A stretch of DNA of 33,195 nucleotides from Candidatus Omnitrophota bacterium (GTDB lineage Bacteria; Hinthialibacterota; Hinthialibacteria; Hinthialibacterales; Hinthialibacteraceae): assembly GCA_013177805.1 (NCBI GenBank), contig JABLXU010000057.1, positions 1 through 33,195 of the forward strand, in the 5' to 3' direction. A program made the translations under genes and the position numbers. The notes below the pieces were generated by a model that was given only the letters and a program-made list of their open reading frames with translations, had not been told where the DNA came from and searched no databases. This document shows positions 1 to 7,336 of this stretch, piece after piece. Numbering within the stretch: position 1 is the stretch's first letter; the number at the start of each line of letters is the position of its first letter.

Positions 1-1375
1 CGGGTTGGATGAGGCGGGCTTTAGACCAGGCGGCGCCGTTATCGGTGGAAGTGCGCATGACGATCGCCAGCGGCCCCCAGGTGGCGGCCGCCGAGAGGCC
101 ATGGAAATGATACAGCGTCCGCCAGCCGTCAAACCACAGCGCGGGGGCGTGATCGTTGCGGTCGGGCGCGTCCCAGAAAGGCGAGGCGGGCTCCCATTCC
201 TCCGCCCCGTAGCGCAAGCGGCTGGCGGCCATGGCCACTTCGCGGCCCCGCTCGGTCACGGTCGTGTACCAAATGGCCAACAGGTCGCCGTTGGGGCAAT
301 CGGTGATGGCGGGATCGTGATTGTGTTCCGAGAAGAGAGGCCCCTCCGAGCCGGCAGGGATTTTCACATAGGGGCGCGGACCGTGGTAATACGGTTTATT
401 GGGATCCGGCCCTTTTTTCAGATCCGCCGGAATCTCTTGCTTCACGTTCACCTGGTAAGGAGCGGGCGGCATGGGAGGCAGAGGCTCGGTGTCCGGGTGT
501 TCGCCGATGGCCACCCGGAAACCGATGTACCAGCTTTTATCCTCGGGAATCGTGCCCATCCGGTTGGCCGAACGCAAGTAAAAGGCCACCGTGCCGTGGC
601 TGCCCCCGCGCGTGACCTTGAACTCGCCCTCCGCCCGGCCCACGGGATCCGTCTGATCCCCGGCCGCGTAGGGACCGTAGGTGTCCAGGCACCATTCTTC
701 GACGTTGCCGTGCATGTCGAACAGTCCCCAGGGATTGGGCGGCGTCTGGCCCACGTGTAGCGGGACCACTTCGGCGCGGTTGCGGCTGGTGACGCAGGGA
801 TACCAGCTGTTGTCGGGATTCTTCAAAAATCCATCCGGAAGCGAATCGCCCGTGGAGAAGAGGGTTTGGGTCCCCGCCCGGCAGGCGTATTCCCATTCGG
901 CCTCGGTGGGCAGCCGGTAAGGCAACCCCTCTTTTTGGGAAAGCCAATCACAAAACGCCTGGGCCTCATGCCAACTGACGAAAACCACCGCCTCGTCGTT
1001 GTCGATCGAAAAGCCTTTTTTACCCCGCAGGTGCATGTGCAAGGGATCGAACAGTTCGTATTCGCGGTTGGTGACTTCGTGCGCGCCTAGGTAGAACGGC
1101 CGGCTGATCGTCACCCGGTGGGCGGGTTGTTCGTCGTAATCGCCGGTCCGGGGCAGCCAGATCTTCCGCCCTCCGTGTTCCTTGGCCGCGAGAATCTCTT
1201 CCGGCAGCGCCTCGCCGCCCGAGCCCATGGTGAACGTTCCCGGCTCGATACGGACAAACATCATGCCCAGCGAATTCGTGAAGGTCTTCCCTTCCGGCAT
1301 CCCGTCACCGAAGGCCAACGCTGCCGCAAGCATTCCCATCCATCCCGTGAGGCCAATCATCCGGTACCCGCGCAT
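1..1375 (-). CDS. SUMF1/FGE-like domain protein with C-terminal sialidase-like (BNR) domain, 3' end outside window
   Basis: Reading inward from the start at 1375, the frame stays open to the window edge (458 codons seen). Residues 1-25 are a signal peptide (hydrophobic stretch ending LAFGDG), so the product is exported. Residues about 30-310 match the formylglycine-generating-enzyme fold: RLPTEAEWEYACRAG, GLFDMHGNVEEW, VTRGGSHG, LRSANR and IGFRVA. The cysteines that true FGE enzymes carry after the RGGS segment are absent, so sulfatase activation is unlikely; many bacterial members of this fold are ligand-binding or of unknown role. From about residue 350 the sequence turns sialidase/BNR-like and shows an Asp-box, STDNGAAW, just before the edge. 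An AAGGA ribosome-binding site lies 8 bases before the ATG. The fold assignment is firm; the substrate is unknown. Confidence 0.85.
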   Translation of the reverse strand, partial: MRGYRMIGLTGWMGMLAAALAFGDGMPEGKTFTNSLGMMFVRIEPGTFTMGSGGEALPEEILAAKEHGGRKIWLPRTGDYDEQPAHRVTISRPFYLGAHEVTNREYELFDPLHMHLRGKKGFSIDNDEAVVFVSWHEAQAFCDWLSQKEGLPYRLPTEAEWEYACRAGTQTLFSTGDSLPDGFLKNPDNSWYPCVTSRNRAEVVPLHVGQTPPNPWGLFDMHGNVEEWCLDTYGPYAAGDQTDPVGRAEGEFKVTRGGSHGTVAFYLRSANRMGTIPEDKSWYIGFRVAIGEHPDTEPLPPMPPAPYQVNVKQEIPADLKKGPDPNKPYYHGPRPYVKIPAGSEGPLFSEHNHDPAITDCPNGDLLAIWYTTVTERGREVAMAASRLRYGAEEWEPASPFWDAPDRNDHAPALWFDGWRTLYHFHGLSAAATWGPLAIVMRTSTDNGAAWSKARLIQP

Positions 1376-1586
1376 CGTCTCATCCTTTTCCGTGTGAATT
1401 GAATGTTCCGGATCGTAGCATGGATCCGCGCCAAGGTATATATGGGAGAGGGGATCCGCCTGAATTGAATCCCTGAGGTGCTATAGGCGGTTTCTTGAAA
1501 GGGCTGGGGGAACCGCTTTGCCCAAATGCGAAACGTTCTCCGTGCTTGATCCGCGGCATGGCTCCGAATGGGAACGCGAAACGATT

Positions 1587-1605
1587 TCCTCTCTTTGGGA
1601 GAGGA
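1587..1605. repeat. Small hairpin between divergent genes
   Basis: TCCTCTC and GAGAGGA form a 7-bp stem with a 5-base loop. It sits in the 438-base gap between the divergent SUMF1-like and beta-helix genes, and no T-run follows. It resembles the other CTCTCC/GGGAG palindromes scattered through this window and is probably a repeat-type hairpin rather than a terminator. Apart from this hairpin and the promoter at 1691-1719, I see nothing in the gap. Confidence 0.4.
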
Positions 1606-1690
1606 TTGGGCGAGGGGAACCTTGAAGCGGGGGCGAAATTTGTCCTTTCGCCGTAGCCGGATAAATTAGTACATTATTTTCAAAATTAGC

Positions 1691-1719
1691 TTTACATTGG
1701 CGGCCATCTGTGGTGTAAT
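1691..1719 (+). promoter_or_regulatory. Candidate sigma-70 promoter for the beta-helix gene
   Basis: TTTACA (1691-1696), a 17-base spacer and TGTAAT (1714-1719) each differ from the consensus by one base. The site lies in an AT-rich stretch about 95 bases before the ATG at 1814. It was found by eye only. Confidence 0.45.
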
Positions 1720-1813
1720 GGAATTCGTAGTTGATTATAATTTTTTTTAATAGATTTATTTGTAAACTCATGGGATCCGAGGGATTCATACCAAAAAGGC
1801 AGGTGGCCCTTCC

Positions 1814-1945
1814 ATGACTCGCACCGTTCGAACCTTCATTCCGCGTGATGTCATTTTGGTTTTGGCCGTTTTTCTGTATTCCTTTTCCGCCGGCTCTGCT
1901 GCCGGGACGAATTATTATGTGGATTCACAAGACGGCAGCGACTAG
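1814..1945 (+). pseudogene. Signal-peptide segment of the beta-helix protein, cut off by in-frame TAG
   Basis: ATG at 1814 opens a 43-codon frame: a basic start, a hydrophobic core (VILVLAVFLYSF), an Ala-Gly cleavage region and then NYYVDSQDGSD. The codon at 1943-1945 is TAG. The frame continues without a shift into the next CDS (NSGTSENDPWKTL and onward); the pattern YYV..GSDsNSGt is the usual opening of secreted parallel beta-helix proteins, where a serine would be expected at the TAG. One base change (TCG to TAG) would explain it. It is either a recent nonsense mutation or a sequencing error; readthrough is possible but unproven. Confidence 0.7.
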
Positions 1946-1981
1946 AACAGCGGAACATCGGAGAACGATCCCTGGAAAACC

Positions 1982-4396
1982 TTGGCGAATGTAAGTTACC
2001 CGGAATATCGGACTCCGCCTGTCACCTTCCAGCCCGGCGACCGTATTTTATTCAAGCGGGGATGTACCTGGACGGGTTGCGTGTTGGTGAAGCATTCCGG
2101 CATGACCGGCAATCCCATTGTCTACTCGGCTTATGGGGAGGAGGATGACGCGCCGGTCCTCACCAATCCGGGGACCAACTATCAAAGGACCGTGGATGTT
2201 TTGGACGGCGCGGGCTACATCCTGATCGAAAACCTGATACTGCAAGACACGCACGAAGCCGGCGTGTTTGTGCGGGCCGCGGCGCATGATGTCACCGTCC
2301 GGAATTGTGAAATGACTCGCGTGGGTATCGGAGTTTATTTAGTGGGCTCCAACAATCTCGTGGAATATTGTAATTTCCACGATCTCACGATGGTTCTCAA
2401 TACAAAGAAGAGAGCAGGGGATGACTATGGCGCGGTGGGAGTCAACATCAACAACAGCGACAACGAGGTGCGGTATTGCACGTTCCGGGACTGTGTCGCC
2501 AAAAGCTTTGATTACGGCACGGACGGAGGAGCGGTGGAGATCTACGCTTGGCTCACGGATTCCGGAGGGAACAATATCAATGTGGATAACATTAATATTC
2601 ATCACAATTACGCGATGCGAACCAACGGTTTCACGGAAATCGGCGGGGTTTCGAAAACGCCCGCTTTCCGCGTCACCAATGTGAAAATTTATCAAAATAT
2701 TTGGGAAGATACTGCCTACGACTTGTCGATGATGATCCACTATGGCGGATCTTTTGGCGTGGATATCGAAAATATCCAGGTTGATAACAACACCATCGTG
2801 CAACATAACGACGGTGTTCGGCCCATCATCTGGGGGCTGATTGGATTTTCCACGGGGGCCAATCCATTGCCCCGCCAATTTTCGATGCGAAACAACATTA
2901 TTTTCTCTGAATGGATCCAGCAAATCGTCCGTAACGGCGCAAATATTGGAAGTGAGCATAATATCATCTTCAGCACCCAGCCGGCCACGACCTTGGGTTT
3001 CACGGCTCATGAAACCGATCTCGTTTGGATCAATCCCTTACTGATAAAATCAGGCAGTTGGGGTGCGTTAGACAAAACTACAAATAATTTCCGCTTGCAG
3101 GCCGGAAGCCCGGCCATCGACAGCGGCGCGGACTTGGGCTACAAGGTAGATCTCGACGATATATCCATCCCCCAAGGCGCCACCCCGGACCGGGGTGCGT
3201 ATGAGTTTGTGGCGGGACCGCCACTCCTGGATACAGTTCCGCCTGAGATACTAGGCTCAGGGCCCTCCGGCCTAATCCCTCTGGACGCCAATGGCGAGGT
3301 AACGATGTGGGTTGAAACGGATGAGCCAACGCGATGTTGGTACTCGGTTGATGAGGTAACCTGGCTGCCTTTGCCGCCGGAAGGCTATGTGGAATATCAT
3401 GAAGTCAATTTGTCCGGACTGATCGATGGCCAAAATTATATTTACTATTTCCGCGCGCGGGACGAGGCAGGCAATTATTCGGATGTCATAACGATCACGT
3501 TCTCCATAGCGCAAGGTGATGATACGATTCCACCCGTGCTTACTATTATCAGCCCAGAGGAGAATGCTATTTTCCCTGCCGGAATCAGTGTGGTTAATTT
3601 CCATTGTACAACAAATGAACCGGCGGTTTGTGCCTATTGGGATGGTGATTCTTGGGAATTCTTCACGACAGAGAATGGGTACAATCACTATGTGGTAATC
3701 AGCGGACACATGGATGGGGAGAGTTATACTTATTCTGTTTATGCCATGGATCAAGACGATAATACAAGCGAAGCCGTTATTCAATTTACTATCCTTGAAT
3801 CCGTGGCCGACCAGATGGCGCATTATACATTTGAACATCTCACCCAGGATGGACAGATTATCGATGTTTCCAGCAATGGCAATTTCGGCACACCGAATAG
3901 CGATGCGGATCTCGTGTCCGGCGGCATAGACGGATTCGCCCTGGCGTTGGACGGAGACGGTGATTGGATTGAGATTCCCGACAGCGCCAGCCTGGACATC
4001 CCCAGCGCCATTACCCTGGAAGCCTGGGTGTATCCCCGCAGCAACAATGGGATTATCATTCAAAAAAGCAACGCTTATTCTTTAAGTTTGGTGAACGGCT
4101 ATCCCCAATTATCGCTCTACCTTTTCAAGAGACTGCAAACGGTTGCCGCGGATACGTCATTGGTGTTCGGACAATGGAATCAAATTGCCGGGACATATGA
4201 TTCCGCAACGAAAGTCATGTGGATTTATGTCAATGCGTCATCCACCGCCAAGACGCTCCCCAAATTGCCGAGATATACGATTGACACCAATTCCAATCCC
4301 GTTTATATAGGCGTGGATTTCCATGGCTTCCTCGATGAGGTCCGCGTTTTCAACCGGGCGCTGTCGGACGCGGAAATCGAGGCACGGTTTGAATGA
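1982..4396 (+). CDS. Secreted-type right-handed beta-helix protein with two Ig-like domains and a C-terminal LamG domain
   Basis: This is the 804-codon open part after the TAG at 1943; its first possible start (TTG at 1982) has no convincing ribosome-binding site, so the true gene most likely began at 1814. Residues about 1-405 show beta-helix repeats (NNLVEYCNF, NSDNEVRYCTF, NINIHHNY, VDNNTIV) ending in the typical AIDSGAD..DRGAYE tail. Residues about 415-505 and 513-607 are two similar Ig/FnIII-like modules, each opening with D-T-x-PP. Residues about 610-804 are a concanavalin-like LamG domain (ITLEAWVYPR, FHGFLDEVRVFNRALSDAEIEARFE). Such proteins bind or cleave polysaccharides outside the cell. 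No catalytic lyase residues could be assigned. Without its signal peptide the protein would not be exported, so the locus may be a young pseudogene. Confidence 0.75.
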   Translation: MANVSYPEYRTPPVTFQPGDRILFKRGCTWTGCVLVKHSGMTGNPIVYSAYGEEDDAPVLTNPGTNYQRTVDVLDGAGYILIENLILQDTHEAGVFVRAAAHDVTVRNCEMTRVGIGVYLVGSNNLVEYCNFHDLTMVLNTKKRAGDDYGAVGVNINNSDNEVRYCTFRDCVAKSFDYGTDGGAVEIYAWLTDSGGNNINVDNINIHHNYAMRTNGFTEIGGVSKTPAFRVTNVKIYQNIWEDTAYDLSMMIHYGGSFGVDIENIQVDNNTIVQHNDGVRPIIWGLIGFSTGANPLPRQFSMRNNIIFSEWIQQIVRNGANIGSEHNIIFSTQPATTLGFTAHETDLVWINPLLIKSGSWGALDKTTNNFRLQAGSPAIDSGADLGYKVDLDDISIPQGATPDRGAYEFVAGPPLLDTVPPEILGSGPSGLIPLDANGEVTMWVETDEPTRCWYSVDEVTWLPLPPEGYVEYHEVNLSGLIDGQNYIYYFRARDEAGNYSDVITITFSIAQGDDTIPPVLTIISPEENAIFPAGISVVNFHCTTNEPAVCAYWDGDSWEFFTTENGYNHYVVISGHMDGESYTYSVYAMDQDDNTSEAVIQFTILESVADQMAHYTFEHLTQDGQIIDVSSNGNFGTPNSDADLVSGGIDGFALALDGDGDWIEIPDSASLDIPSAITLEAWVYPRSNNGIIIQKSNAYSLSLVNGYPQLSLYLFKRLQTVAADTSLVFGQWNQIAGTYDSATKVMWIYVNASSTAKTLPKLPRYTIDTNSNPVYIGVDFHGFLDEVRVFNRALSDAEIEARFE

Positions 4397-4438
4397 TTTG
4401 CGTATGGCCCAGGGTAGAAATCCAGGGCTCGATCATTT

Positions 4439-4524
4439 GGTGGGCTCCGCTGCGCTTTGAGCCCACCCTGAAACGTTTCAGGCCCCCCTCACTCCGGCCC
4501 ACTCCCCGGGGGAGAGGGAGTTGG
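4439..4524. repeat. Cluster of three palindromes downstream of the beta-helix gene
   Basis: First, GGTGGGCTC (4439-4447) pairs with GAGCCCACC (4459-4467). Second, CCTGAAACGTTTCAGG (4467-4482) is a perfect 16-bp palindrome. Third, a CTCCCC/GGGGAG arm follows near 4500-4520. The cluster could end transcription of the upstream gene, but there is no T-run; it looks like REP-type intergenic DNA. Confidence 0.5.
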
Positions 4525-4567
4525 CTAGCGGTCAGCACCATATCCTGCACCTCAACAATAATTTAAA

Positions 4568-4747
4568 TTGTAACTGTTTACCCGTCTGCAGAGGGTTTTG
4601 CGTTAAGAGTGGCAGTTTGCCATCCTGGAGGGGGATTTACAGGCATACCACAAGGGTATCAATGGGCTTGTGCCCCCGGTGTTGCAGGGTGCGGAGGATG
4701 CTCCTCAACCCTGCTTGCGTCCCCGCGCCCTACTCGCTGCGGTTGCC
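4568..4747. repeat. Dispersed 180-bp repeat, copy 1
   Basis: The segment starts TTGTAACTGTTTACCCGTCT and ends GCTGCGGTTGCC. It aligns along its whole length with 21568-21748 in the same orientation; by eye roughly seven bases in ten agree. Blocks such as GGCAGTTTGCCATCC and GTGTTGCAG are kept. Here it lies in non-coding DNA. Confidence 0.7.
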
Positions 4748-5056
4748 GTGAATTATTTTGTGGATCAGGTACTCTTAGCTAAGACAAAGTGCCATATGGT
4801 GTTCTTCCCGGCGGCCGATGGGATTGGGCTGGGAGCGCCGGTGGCCGGGAGGGTTCTTTTTCCGGCCGGCTTTCTTGTTCCGGCAGTGGGCGTTGGGTTG
4901 GTTCAGGGGCGGGATGGCGCCCGAAGGGGTAGGGGCGCGGTTTTGGAAAGCGCCCAGCGGTGGCCTGGAGATGCGGCTCGCCGAAAACCGGGAGAACCGT
5001 TTAGTTTTCTCTCCAATAGTATCGCTTTGGTATCGCGGCTTTTTTACAAGGGGGTG
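4748..5056. other. Non-coding stretch left of the integrated element
   Basis: Short open frames exist on both strands, but none has a ribosome-binding site or a recognisable domain. The sequence is GC-rich and ends at the left attachment repeat. It would be the original chromosomal DNA downstream of the tRNA-Arg gene, or a scar of an older insertion there. Confidence 0.4.
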
Positions 5057-5132
5057 AAATGGTGACGTAAGTCTTGTGAAATCAAGTCCGCGCCGGAGAG
5101 GACTCGAACCTCCAACCGCCTGATCCGAAGTC
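5057..5132. repeat. attL: left direct repeat of the integrated element
   Basis: These 76 bases match 12724-12799 at 74 positions; the differences are G/A in CTTGTGAA and T/C in CAAGTCCG. The repeat contains 44 bases of a tRNA-Arg 3' half plus 32 bases beyond its end. Weaker similarity continues about 10 bases further left. Confidence 0.9.
5089..5132 (-). pseudogene. tRNA-Arg 3'-half fragment displaced by integration
   Basis: The sequence equals nucleotides 30-73 of the complete tRNA-Arg at 12756-12828, from the anticodon stem to the discriminator base. The 5' half is missing; what follows (TGACGTTG) is element DNA. This is the scar expected when an element carrying its own tRNA 3' half inserts into a tRNA gene. 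Confidence 0.85.
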
Positions 5133-5231
5133 TGACGTTGTATAGTCTCCCGTTTCCCATCACTTCCCAAAATCCCCGTTTTTTCAAGGGAATTTCAAAA
5201 TCCACGTTCTTCCGTTTCCTCCCGTTTCCTA

Positions 5232-5259
5232 TATAATATGCTAGCACCCTGCTAGCACC
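5232..5259 (+). promoter_or_regulatory. Integrase -10 box with adjoining paired TGCTAGCA sites
   Basis: TATAAT at 5232-5237 is followed at once by TGCTAGCACC at 5239-5248 and again at 5250-5259, 11 bases apart. A matching pair lies at the other end of the element (12684-12704). Upstream, TCCGTTTCCT and CCCGTTTCCT stand in tandem (5211-5230), with another TCCCGTTTCC at 5148-5157. No good -35 box is seen. The sites are good candidates for integrase arm-type or Xis/AlpA binding, and a protein bound there would cover the transcription start of int. Confidence 0.5.
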
Positions 5260-5297
5260 ATTTCAAGTCAGGCGTTCAAAAAAGAAGGGAGATGGCC

Positions 5298-6488
5298 ATG
5301 AAACTTACAAAGACCGTATGCGACAAGGCGGTTTACAAGGGGAAGGGGAAAAAGGGATTCTACGCACTATGGGATGGGCAGTTACGCGGCTTTGGATTGC
5401 GGATCACGCCCAGCGGGACCAAAAGCTTCATTGTTTTTTACCGGACTGGCGGCAAGCAAAGAATCATAACCATCGGGCGGTTCGGCGTTCTCACCGTGGA
5501 TCAGGCCCGCAAGCGGGCGCAAGAAATCCTTGTTGAAGCGAACCAGGGTGGCGATCCGGCGGAGGAAAAGAAGAAGGCCCATAAATCAACCTTCGCGGGA
5601 CTGGCGGATGACTATCTGCAAAACCATTCCCGGATTCATAAAAAAAGTTGGCGGGAAGATCAAAGACGGCTGAATGCTTACTTGCTACCTGCCTTCGGCG
5701 CGCGAAGGATTGTTGATATTTCCCGCGCGGAAGTTGTCAATTTTCATCGGAAATTGGGTAAAGAAAAACCCTATGAGGCAAACCGCGTTATTTCCCTTCT
5801 ATCGGCCTTGTTCGAGTATGCCCGGAAAAATGAATACATCGCCTGGGATTGCGTAAATCCGGCCAGGTTGATTACGAAATTCCGTGAACGTTCCCGCGCG
5901 GTTTTCATGAAAAAAGAAGACCTGCCGAAGTTATTCGCGGTACTGGACCGGGAAGCGAATCCTTACTTTAAAGCATTCATCAAACTAACTCTGTACACGG
6001 CGGCGCGAAAGACCGAATTGTTGACCTCGAAATGGGGAGACGTGGATTGGGATCAAAAGGTTCTGCGGCTGAAGGATTCCAAGAATGGCCAGCCCTACGA
6101 AATCCGGCTGTCCGAATCCGCGCTTGCGATACTCAGGGAATTACCCCGGCAGGCGGGAAACGATTATATCTTTCCATCCGAAACCGAACTTGGCAAAAGA
6201 CTGTGGAATGTTGACAAGCCCTGGCGGCGAGTCCGCGCGGCGGCTGGACTGGATCACGTCAACGTCCACGACCTGCGAAGAACATCGGCAAGTTGGCTGG
6301 CGCAAGCCGGAGTCCCGTTGCAACATATCAGCGGCGCGCTGAATCACAAGGACCGGAAGACCACTGAAGTTTACGCGCGACTGTGTGATGATCCAATCCG
6401 CGACACCGTCAACCGGCTGGATGAAATCATAGGTGAAAACATCGTTCTCTTTACCGAAATTCGAGAGAAAAAAACCGATACCGCCTAA
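5298..6488 (+). CDS. int: Tyrosine-type site-specific integrase (DUF4102-type arm-binding domain)
   Basis: The protein (396 aa) joins attP to the tRNA-Arg attB site and, with an excision factor, reverses this. Residues about 1-90 are the arm-binding domain typical of tRNA-targeting island integrases (LWDGQLRGFGLRITPSGTKSF, split by the family's G-L-R pattern). Residues about 100-190 are the SAM-like core-binding domain. The catalytic set is complete: R237 in AARKTEL, K262, H324 and R327 in HDLRRTS, H350 in LNHKD, and the nucleophile Y359 in EVYARL. ATG at 5298 is preferred over ATG at 5292 because the AAGAAGGGAG site (5282-5291) then stands 6 bases away. The gene lies just inside attL and reads into the element, the standard position. 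Confidence 0.95.
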   Translation: MKLTKTVCDKAVYKGKGKKGFYALWDGQLRGFGLRITPSGTKSFIVFYRTGGKQRIITIGRFGVLTVDQARKRAQEILVEANQGGDPAEEKKKAHKSTFAGLADDYLQNHSRIHKKSWREDQRRLNAYLLPAFGARRIVDISRAEVVNFHRKLGKEKPYEANRVISLLSALFEYARKNEYIAWDCVNPARLITKFRERSRAVFMKKEDLPKLFAVLDREANPYFKAFIKLTLYTAARKTELLTSKWGDVDWDQKVLRLKDSKNGQPYEIRLSESALAILRELPRQAGNDYIFPSETELGKRLWNVDKPWRRVRAAAGLDHVNVHDLRRTSASWLAQAGVPLQHISGALNHKDRKTTEVYARLCDDPIRDTVNRLDEIIGENIVLFTEIREKKTDTA

Positions 6489-6538
6489 CCATCCCACCGC
6501 CAAAAACAACCGCCGCATTTGCCCCAGGTTGAACGTTC

Positions 6539-6708
6539 TTCCCGCCACCCTATACAAACCATGGCCCGGAAAACAAAGCTTCTTATTCCCGCCCACAAAT
6601 ATTTTTTCTTCCCGCCATTGTAAGCAAACGTAACAACCGGAAGGCAGTTTTCGTACTTTTTTATAATTTGTTTCTAAGATTACACAAAGTGTTACATCTT
6701 GGCGGGAA
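6539..6708. repeat. Iteron-like TTCCCGCC repeats with AT-rich stretch: candidate origin or operator
   Basis: TTCCCGCC occurs at 6539-6546, 6586-6593 and 6609-6616, and inverted as GGCGGGAA at 6701-6708. Between the third and the inverted copy lies an AT-rich stretch (about 6650-6690, TTTTTTATAATTTG). The region is non-coding, lies between int and alpA, and is followed by a strong promoter. Such repeats beside a replication-protein operon could be origin iterons or regulator sites; the sequence alone does not decide. Confidence 0.45.
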
Positions 6709-6737
6709 TGATGAAAAATGACGGGACAAAAACACGC

Positions 6738-6766
6738 TTGACTTGTCTGTAATGCGCTACCATAAT
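6738..6766 (+). promoter_or_regulatory. Promoter for the alpA-rep operon
   Basis: TTGACT (6738-6743), exactly 17 bases, then CATAAT (6761-6766): one mismatch to each consensus hexamer. It faces alpA and would give a leader of about 175 bases. The inverted TTCCCGCC copy ends 29 bases before the -35 box. Confidence 0.6.
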
Positions 6767-6949
6767 TCCACATAACCGCTTGTTCCATAAAAAAAGGATT
6801 GAAAGCGGCTTTGTAACTCTCGTTTTTTCAGGGAACGCATCCCCTCCACGATGCGGTACGCGAAGATGGCGCGAACATAACCATCACCCGCCAATTTCCT
6901 GAAATGAAGGCCCGCGCTCCCATTGCGCAAACCTAACGAGAGGATAGTT

Positions 6950-7225
6950 ATGTCAATTCAGACTGCCCAAATTGATGAATCCGTCATTGTCCAGTACAGC
7001 GAAAAACAGGCGGCCCGACTTCTTGGTTTGTCCTACAAAACTTTGCAGAAATACCGCATCACCGGCGGCGGCCCGAAGTATGTTTTCGTTTCTGCACGGT
7101 GCATCCGGTACCGGCTGATCGATCTGCTGGCCTGGCAGGAAAGCCGGTTGCGGACGTCAACCAGCGATCCCGGCCCCGATGTGAGCAACCCCCCGTCCAA
7201 CAGCAAGGCCCGGCGCGTGAAGTGA
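6950..7225 (+). CDS. AlpA-like winged helix-turn-helix regulator/excisionase
   Basis: A 91-residue protein. Residues about 15-62 are a MerR/AlpA-type HTH (HTH_17 pattern): YSEKQAARLLGLSYKTL, then the wing RITGGGPKYV..ARCIRYRLIDLLAW. The family binds DNA as an excisionase or as activator of int in satellites such as P4 (AlpA) and in other integrative elements. ATG at 6950 is chosen for its GAGAGGA site; a TTG 27 bases upstream has none. It lies between int and the replication gene, behind the best promoter in the element. Its likely job is to control excision and early expression; the TTCCCGCC or TGCTAGCA repeats are possible targets (inference). Confidence 0.85.
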   Translation: MSIQTAQIDESVIVQYSEKQAARLLGLSYKTLQKYRITGGGPKYVFVSARCIRYRLIDLLAWQESRLRTSTSDPGPDVSNPPSNSKARRVK

Positions 7226-7240
7226 CTCGCGCTTTTTTTT
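7213..7240 (+). terminator. Intrinsic terminator at the end of alpA
   Basis: GCGCG (7213-7217) and CGCGC (7228-7232) form a stem with a 10-base loop, followed directly by eight T (7233-7240). The left arm lies in the last codons of alpA. It would partly separate alpA from the replication operon, leaving room for antitermination or a second promoter in 7241-7336. Confidence 0.6.
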
Positions 7241-7336
7241 AGTCGTGGAAATTACACTCCCTATTACTTCACAGGCAAGAAAACGCCCGACCCAGGCAGG
7301 CAGTAAGGCCCAGGCGGGCGGGGAGAAAGTTAAGTC

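Noticed and set aside
1..1402. Several plus-strand frames in the first 1.4 kb
   Set aside because: They are shadows of the SUMF1/sialidase-like gene, which is open on the minus strand from 1375 to the edge with clear family motifs.
1943..1945. Genome-wide reassignment of TAG to an amino acid
   Set aside because: No intact gene here ends in TAG, but only one gene of over twenty has an internal TAG and the longest genes have none, so one mutation or error is the simpler reading.
4670..5065. 131-codon plus-strand frame and a same-size minus-strand frame near the left element end
   Set aside because: No ribosome-binding site and no known motif; both run into the tRNA fragment and att repeat.
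6489..6949. CRISPR-like array from the repeated TTCCCGCC motif
   Set aside because: Copies are only 8 bases, unevenly spaced (47, 23 and 92 bases), one is inverted, and no spacer pattern or cas gene exists.
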